From contig CAJOPD010000027.1 of NCBI GenBank assembly GCA_905236685.1, positions 1 to 7,245 of the forward strand: a DNA stretch of 7,245 nt, in the 5' to 3' direction. Positions 6,717 through 7,245 of the stretch are shown piece by piece; within the stretch, counting starts at the first letter, position 1, and the number at the start of each line of letters is the position of its first letter. The stretch comes from an uncultured Clostridia bacterium (GTDB lineage: Bacteria; Bacillota; Clostridia; UBA1381). The position numbers were made by a program, and so were the translations under genes. The notes beneath the pieces were generated by a model that saw nothing but the letters and a program-made list of their open reading frames with translations, had not been told where the DNA came from and did no database searches.

Positions 6717-6745
6717 ATTTTGTGCCAAAAATGCTTGAATATTGG
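6717..6745 (-). promoter_or_regulatory. Possible sigma-E-like promoter for the small membrane protein and spoVM
   Basis: On the minus strand CCAATATT (6738-6745) is followed after 13 bp by CACAAAAT (6717-6724). This resembles the sigma-E pattern (-35 like KMATATT, -10 like CATACAAT), with six of eight -10 positions matching. spoVM is in the sigma-E regulon in B. subtilis, which makes the match sensible. In this AT-rich DNA a chance match is quite possible. Confidence 0.28.
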
Positions 6746-6763
6746 GAATAGCTGTGGTATAAT
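6735..6763 (+). promoter_or_regulatory. Strong sigma-A promoter of the tRNA-Arg gene
   Basis: TTGAAT (6735-6740) and a perfect TATAAT (6758-6763) are separated by 17 bp, with a TG at 6755-6756 forming an extended -10 (TGGTATAAT). Transcription would begin near 6770, about 18 nt before the mature tRNA 5' end. Its -35 overlaps the possible divergent promoter on the minus strand. Confidence 0.85.
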
Positions 6764-6787
6764 AATCAGGCAGCTTAAAAAATATGT

Positions 6788-6864
6788 GTTTCCGTAGCTC
6801 AGCAGGATAGAGCGATCGCCTCCTAAGCGATAGGCCGGCGGTTCGAATCCGCCCGGAAACGCCA
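6788..6864 (+). tRNA. tRNA-Arg, anticodon CCU
   Basis: A full cloverleaf can be folded by eye. The acceptor stem is GTTTCCG (6788-6794) with CGGAAAC (6854-6860); the D stem is GCTC/GAGC; the anticodon stem is ATCGC (6815-6819) with GCGAT (6827-6831). The loop CTCCTAA gives anticodon CCT at 6822-6824. A 5-nt variable loop precedes the T stem GGCGG/CCGCC (6837-6853) with loop TTCGAAT. Discriminator G6861 and an encoded CCA (6862-6864) complete it. It decodes AGG. It has its own promoter and terminator, so it is a single-gene unit. Confidence 0.97.
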
Positions 6865-6902
6865 AAACAAAAATCCTATCGAAAGATAGGATTTTTGTTT
6901 TG
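6863..6902 (+). terminator. Intrinsic terminator of the tRNA-Arg unit
   Basis: An 18-bp perfect inverted repeat with a GAAA tetraloop (6881-6884). The GC-containing core is TCCTATC/GATAGGA, preceded by A-rich and followed by T-rich sequence (TTTTTGTTTT at 6892-6901). The stem's 5' edge includes the last two bases of the encoded CCA. The symmetric A and T tracts mean it should work on both strands. Confidence 0.9.
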
Positions 6903-6926
6903 TATTCTTATTTTCCATTCTTAAAT

Positions 6927-6988
6927 ATTCATTATTCATTTATTTGGGCAGGATTTTCTAAATGAATAAAGAATAGTGAATAATGAAT
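6927..6988. repeat. AT-rich nested inverted repeat in the non-coding gap
   Basis: ATTCATTATTCA (6927-6938) is repeated inverted as TGAATAATGAAT (6977-6988). A second, overlapping 9-bp inverted pair, ATTCATTTA (6934-6942) and TAAATGAAT (6959-6967), gives an alternative hairpin. The remaining bases between 6903 and 7038 show only AT-rich sequence and a 7-bp AT hairpin (7003-7009 with 7017-7023). No gene with a ribosome site is present on either strand. Confidence 0.55.
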
Positions 6989-7038
6989 AATTGAAATTCT
7001 TGTAAAAATTAAAGTGATTTTTATTTTTGTAAATTCTC

Positions 7039-7067
7039 TTGCAAAATACTGATTATTGTGCTATCAT
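7039..7067 (+). promoter_or_regulatory. Candidate promoter for the gene starting at 7239
   Basis: TTGCAA (7039-7044) and TATCAT (7062-7067) are separated by 17 bp; the -10 matches the consensus at five of six positions, the -35 at four. Transcription would start about 7073-7075, which coincides with the first base of the long palindrome at 7074. That agreement raises my confidence in both elements. Confidence 0.5.
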
Positions 7068-7073
7068 AAATCT

Positions 7074-7172
7074 GCCAAACGAAAAAAATATTTACATTTA
7101 CATAGTATGTTTGATAAAAACACAAACGCTCTATTACTATGTATTTTGTAAATATTTGTAATTTTGTTTGGC
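7074..7172 (+). promoter_or_regulatory. Long imperfect palindrome, likely structured 5' leader RNA
   Basis: Four stem segments stack in order: GCCAAAC (7074-7080) with GTTTGGC (7166-7172); four A-T pairs (7082-7085 with 7162-7165); AATATTTACA (7087-7096) with TGTAAATATT (7147-7156); TACATAGTA (7099-7107) with TACTATGTA (7135-7143). An inner GTTTG (7109-7113) with CAAAC (7123-7127) caps it. Asymmetric internal loops (TGTAA at 7157-7161; TT facing TTT) interrupt it. I do not recognise a named riboswitch. It could instead be the remnant of a palindromic mobile element, but no flanking target duplication is visible. Confidence 0.55.
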
Positions 7173-7182
7173 GACAAAAAGG

Positions 7183-7207
7183 AGCTATGTGTTTTTTGTG
7201 CATAGCT
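7183..7207 (+). promoter_or_regulatory. Candidate antiterminator overlapping the leader terminator
   Basis: AGCTATG (7183-7189) can pair with CATAGCT (7201-7207), whose bases also form the 5' arm and first loop base of the terminator stem. The two pairings exclude each other. The upstream segment repeats GCTATG of the terminator's 3' arm (7210-7215), the classic layout of a transcription attenuator. It lies just after the long palindrome. Confidence 0.45.
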
Positions 7208-7224
7208 TTGCTATGCACTTTTTT
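7198..7224 (+). terminator. Intrinsic terminator in the leader of the gene at 7239
   Basis: GTGCATAGC (7198-7206) pairs perfectly with GCTATGCAC (7210-7218) over a 3-nt loop, followed by six T (7219-7224). It sits only 3 nt before the GGAGG ribosome site of the next gene, so it belongs to that gene's leader rather than to an upstream gene; the nearest upstream plus-strand gene, the tRNA, already has its own terminator. Confidence 0.75.
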
Positions 7225-7238
7225 AATGGAGGAATTTT

Positions 7239-7245
7239 ATGAATA
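7239..7245 (+). CDS. Start of an unidentified gene, truncated by the window end
   Basis: An ATG at 7239 lies 6 nt after a strong GGAGG (7228-7232). Only two full codons (Met-Asn) and one base are visible, so no product can be proposed. The structured leader with a terminator immediately upstream suggests regulated expression. A second frame opening at ATG 7187 behind AAGGAG runs through the terminator in a different frame and is less likely (spacing only 2 nt). Confidence 0.55.

Noticed and set aside
6516..6728. Longer 70-residue version of the small membrane protein
   Set aside because: The extra 20 residues would be encoded across the excellent GGGAGG ribosome site and the promoter region, and no ribosome site precedes the upstream start.
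7021..7218. Minus-strand 65-residue frame over the leader region
   Set aside because: It starts with GTG inside the terminator hairpin, has no ribosome site, is made of the long palindrome and resembles no protein I know.
6864..7245. Start of a prophage or integrative element inserted at the tRNA-Arg 3' end
   Set aside because: No integrase, no repeated tRNA 3' sequence and an intact tRNA terminator directly after CCA; the window ends too soon to support it.

Overview
The window looks like a piece of an endospore-forming, moderately AT-rich Firmicute, most likely class Clostridia. The reasons are the gene order (fakA/yloV-recG-rsmD-coaD plus a coiled-coil gene), strong GGAGG-type ribosome sites, and a tiny spoVM gene. 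I cannot place it to genus.

Layout. Positions 1-4767 hold a plus-strand run: the 3' part of a FakA/YloV-type fatty acid kinase gene, recG, then (after a clear internal promoter) rsmD, coaD and a clostridial coiled-coil protein, closed by a terminator at 4780-4808. A second plus-strand block, tsaE-tsaB-rpiB (4835-6389), is tightly packed with 4-nt start/stop overlaps. Between 6390 and 6770 the strand switches. A minus-strand pair encodes a 50-residue membrane protein and a 23-residue SpoVM, ending in a terminator whose U-tract overlaps the rpiB stop codon. A plus-strand tRNA-Arg(CCU) with its own promoter and terminator follows. The last 340 bases carry no convincing gene until a start codon at 7239. 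They hold an AT-rich nested inverted repeat, a candidate promoter, a 99-nt imperfect palindrome beginning where transcription should start, and a terminator with a competing upstream segment directly before a good ribosome site. That arrangement is typical of an attenuated or ligand-controlled leader.

Functions. Most genes are housekeeping: phospholipid/fatty acid handling (FakA), replication fork rescue (RecG), 16S rRNA methylation (RsmD), CoA synthesis (CoaD), tRNA t6A modification (TsaE, TsaB) and pentose phosphate isomerisation (RpiB). The parts most worth a second look are the spoVM / small membrane protein pair and the structured leader at the right end. I see no CRISPR array, transposase, phage gene or defence system.
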